Assembly: GCA_024400545.1 (NCBI GenBank)
Contig: JAKSMO010000017.1
Location: 1 to 42,801 of the forward strand
Direction: 5' to 3'
DNA: 42,801 nucleotides
Source: Bacteroidales bacterium
Lineage (GTDB): Bacteria; Bacteroidota; Bacteroidia; Bacteroidales; P3
Below are positions 41,016 to 42,801 of the stretch, in pieces (the first letter of the stretch is position 1; every line of letters starts with the position of its first letter). The position numbers and the translations under genes are program-made. The notes under the pieces were generated by a model. The model saw only the letters and a list, made by a program, of their open reading frames with translations. It did no database searches and was not told the origin of the DNA.

Positions 41016-41501
41016 ATGCGCGATGAGGACAAGCAAATGTTAGCCGATCACTATCTGGATTTTTACCGGATGGCTTTTGCTGTTCTGCGCAACGAGAGCG
41101 ATGTGGAAGATGCCGTTCAGGAGGCTTTGGCCCGCACCATGTCACGTCCTTTTGTGAGCAACCCTTATCAGTATTGTGTACAGTCGCTATTTAACTGTTG
41201 TTCGGCAATTAGGCGCAAAAAGAAGTATCTATCTTTCGACCAGTTGGCCGAAACTTATTCCGAACAGGAGTCTGCACCCGATTATCGCTTGGCCGTGCTC
41301 CAGGATCTACAAAATCAGCTGTCGCCTCGCATTGCTCATGTATTTCAGCTGCACTATAACCAAGGTCTCACCGTAGTTCAGATTGCCGAAAAGCTGAATG
41401 TGTCGCCATCAATGATTAAAAAACTGATGCAAAAAGGTCACAATCAACTTCGAAAGGAGTTGTCAGAAATAGAAAAAAAAGAAATATTCAACATACAATA
41501 G
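41016..41501 (+). CDS. ECF-type RNA polymerase sigma factor
   Basis: A 161-residue sigma-70 family protein. Region 2 (about 8-72; LDFYRMAFAVLRNESDVEDAV) binds core polymerase and the -10 region. Region 4 (about 105-152; LTVVQIAEKLNVSPSMIKKL) is the -35-binding helix-turn-helix. It heads a set with a membrane anti-sigma-like protein and a secreted protein. A 113-nt spacer precedes it, with GTTAAAAATC at 40908-40917 and 40938-40947; this could be its own regulatory region. Confidence 0.9.
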   Translation: MRDEDKQMLADHYLDFYRMAFAVLRNESDVEDAVQEALARTMSRPFVSNPYQYCVQSLFNCCSAIRRKKKYLSFDQLAETYSEQESAPDYRLAVLQDLQNQLSPRIAHVFQLHYNQGLTVVQIAEKLNVSPSMIKKLMQKGHNQLRKELSEIEKKEIFNIQ

Positions 41502-41514
41502 AAACTCAACTGCT

Positions 41515-42042
41515 ATGACTAATATAGAAACTCTTCTCCGCCGTTATGCCGAAGGGACGCTCACTCCGGAACAGCAAGCCGAACTCGATGTCCTCACTCA
41601 TCGCCAACAGGTGTGGCAGGCTGCCAACCAACAGGCTACCGACATCCGTCGTCGTCGCCGTGGTTCTATTGCTGCGGTAGTGTCGTTGTGTGTGGTCTCG
41701 GCTGTTTTTGTGCTGCTTCGCCCCGCCAGTCAGGGCGTTAGTGATGCCAAGCCCGTAGTGGCTCAGGTGCAGCCCCAGTCGGTAGCGCCTACCGATGCTC
41801 CGATGGCTATCAACGTTGCAATGCAGGATAGTCCGGACCAGGAAATGCTGCATGTTGAGTCCGTTGTGGAGCATACCGTTGCCGAAACTGTTCATTCCTC
41901 GCGCCAGGTGGCCTCGCGTCCCGCCGATGTTATGCCGGTTGCCAACCCTGTTGAGCCTGCCGACCAGACTATTGTGGCTTGCAACACCCAATGCTCGCCC
42001 GATTCTGTCATCAACGATATTTGGAACTTCCTCCGCGCCTAA
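41515..42042 (+). CDS. Single-pass membrane protein, probable anti-sigma factor
   Basis: A 175-residue protein. The N-terminal 30 residues (TLLRRYAEGTLTPEQQAELD) look like the helical sigma-binding segment of Bacteroidetes anti-sigma/FecR-type proteins. RRRRR and a membrane helix (51-68) follow, then a Pro-, Ala- and Val-rich periplasmic part. It should hold the sigma factor encoded 13 nt upstream at the membrane until a signal arrives. The short, low-complexity periplasmic domain is not a FecR fold. Confidence 0.75.
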   Translation: MTNIETLLRRYAEGTLTPEQQAELDVLTHRQQVWQAANQQATDIRRRRRGSIAAVVSLCVVSAVFVLLRPASQGVSDAKPVVAQVQPQSVAPTDAPMAINVAMQDSPDQEMLHVESVVEHTVAETVHSSRQVASRPADVMPVANPVEPADQTIVACNTQCSPDSVINDIWNFLRA

Positions 42043-42065
42043 GGAGGCGTAATTAAATAGTGATT

Positions 42066-42527
42066 ATGCATCGTATTGTTGTCTTTGTGCTCTTCCTGTC
42101 AGCCATGTTCTCAACTATGGCGCAGACCGATTTGTATAAACGTTACGCCGACCGCACCGATATCCGTGTGGCCAGTGTTTCTAACTTTGCGTTGGATAGC
42201 GGAATTACTGCCGATGTTACACTCCTCGAAGCCATTGACGACGAGGGGTGGCAGTGGCTTTGTCGCGAATTCTCGCTTGTCGAACTCAGCAGTCAGCAAA
42301 TGGAGCAGATTCGCCAGGGGTGGGATGTCACCATGTTTGCCCACAGGTCTCCTGCCGATCCCACAAAACCTGCCGACAATACCCAAGATTCCGATCAGCA
42401 GGGCACCTGTTATCTTGGCGTTTCCTACCTTTCTCGCACAATCTACTTCTTCTGTTGTACTACCGACAAGCAGTCCGATGTTGTGGTCAAATATTTGATT
42501 GAGAAAATGCACCATTCCAAGCGATAA
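42066..42527 (+). CDS. Small secreted protein in the sigma-factor operon
   Basis: A 153-residue protein with a signal peptide (MHRIVVFVLFLSAMFSTMA). The mature part is mixed, with a Pro- and Asp-rich stretch (about 98-112) and cysteines at about 118 and 129-130. I do not recognise it with confidence; small secreted proteins of the DUF4252 kind often follow ECF sigma and anti-sigma genes in this phylum and would be my first comparison. I use the ATG at 42066; a GTG at 42060 is possible. Confidence 0.7.
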   Translation: MHRIVVFVLFLSAMFSTMAQTDLYKRYADRTDIRVASVSNFALDSGITADVTLLEAIDDEGWQWLCREFSLVELSSQQMEQIRQGWDVTMFAHRSPADPTKPADNTQDSDQQGTCYLGVSYLSRTIYFFCCTTDKQSDVVVKYLIEKMHHSKR

Positions 42528-42654
42528 GTCGCCAGTGCGATTTTTCTCATAAATTGTATCTCTGTTGTATATCGAGATAGAGGTTAGCTAATGCCAGTTC
42601 CTTCGGTGATCTCTCGGTGAAACAAAAACAAAAAAATAGAAAAACTATACCATC

Positions 42655-42801
42655 ATGAAACAAATCTTATCAATATTGCTACTACTGGCAGCCTCCATGT
42701 TCACCACCGCCCTCTACGCCCAAGGTCATTTCGACTGGGTGAAGAACTATAATGGTGTGCCGGATCATAATCATCGCACTGACATAAACACCATTGTAGG
42801 C
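42655..42801 (+). CDS. Secreted protein, 5' part only (cut by window end)
   Basis: The ATG at 42655 opens a frame that runs off the window with no stop (49 codons seen). It starts with a clear signal peptide (MKQILSILLLLAASMFTTAL, then YAQ) followed by GHFDWVKNYNGVPDHNHR. The FDWVK-Y-G opening resembles the first repeats of long Bacteroidetes surface proteins, many of them T9SS substrates, but the end needed to test this is missing. The 127-nt gap before it has no clear promoter box. Confidence 0.7.
   Translation, partial: MKQILSILLLLAASMFTTALYAQGHFDWVKNYNGVPDHNHRTDINTIVG

Overview
The window reads as chromosome of a member of the order Bacteroidales. The grounds are: several promoter -7 boxes of the form TAnnTTTG directly before genes; a general absence of strong Shine-Dalgarno sites; a tRNA gene without an encoded CCA; a type IX secretion (T9SS) C-terminal sorting domain; a PorT-type barrel fused to an OmpA domain; a TonB-receptor-type outer-membrane barrel with a carboxypeptidase-regulatory-like N-terminal domain; and a surface polysaccharide operon that opens with a NusG-like (UpxY-type) antiterminator. 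I would not go below order level.

Layout. (a) 1-3011: a Fic-type AMP transferase on the minus strand with a 16-bp palindromic operator beside its promoter, bracketed by two diverged direct repeats of about 95 bp; then a gene-poor stretch and tRNA-Ser(GGA) with its own promoter and terminator. (b) 3156-4850: a lipoprotein metallopeptidase related to dipeptidyl peptidase III (M49) with a strong terminator. (c) 4866-5366: a palindromic array of 11-bp units, then the promoter and long leader of the polysaccharide operon. (d) 5367-30064: one tightly packed 24-gene plus-strand operon for a surface polysaccharide, closed by a strong terminator. (e) 30236-35098: a minus-strand operon encoding, in order of transcription, a lipoprotein, a PorT/OmpA protein, a small T9SS-sorted protein and a fibre-like secreted protein. 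(f) 35259-37931: a second copy of the 11-bp-unit palindrome, a P-loop protein of unknown role, and divergently a phosphate butyryl/acetyltransferase and a stand-alone PAS protein. (g) 37953-42801: an outer-membrane barrel receptor, a small PD-(D/E)XK-like protein, and an ECF sigma / membrane anti-sigma-like / secreted-protein set, ending in a gene cut by the window edge.

The polysaccharide operon is the richest part. An unusual initiating phosphoglycosyltransferase, six recognisable glycosyltransferases plus a DUF354 protein and a multi-spanning membrane protein, a WbpP-like UDP-GlcNAc C4-epimerase and a DegT-type sugar aminotransferase would build the glycan. Two modification cassettes stand out. 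One is adenylation enzyme + carrier protein + GNAT-like protein (11174-13988), which looks like a small carrier-based acylation or aminoacylation module. The other is a CapK/PaaK-like ligase + hexapeptide acetyltransferase + DUF354 + NodB-like deacetylase (21814-25552). Export genes mix two classes: an ABC transporter (Wzm, and Wzt with a C-terminal glycan-binding domain) and a Wza/Wzc pair. The Wzc tyrosine tail is a Gly-Tyr repeat. No Wzx flippase is visible.

All functional assignments are from reading translated sequence and motifs by eye; no database search was possible.
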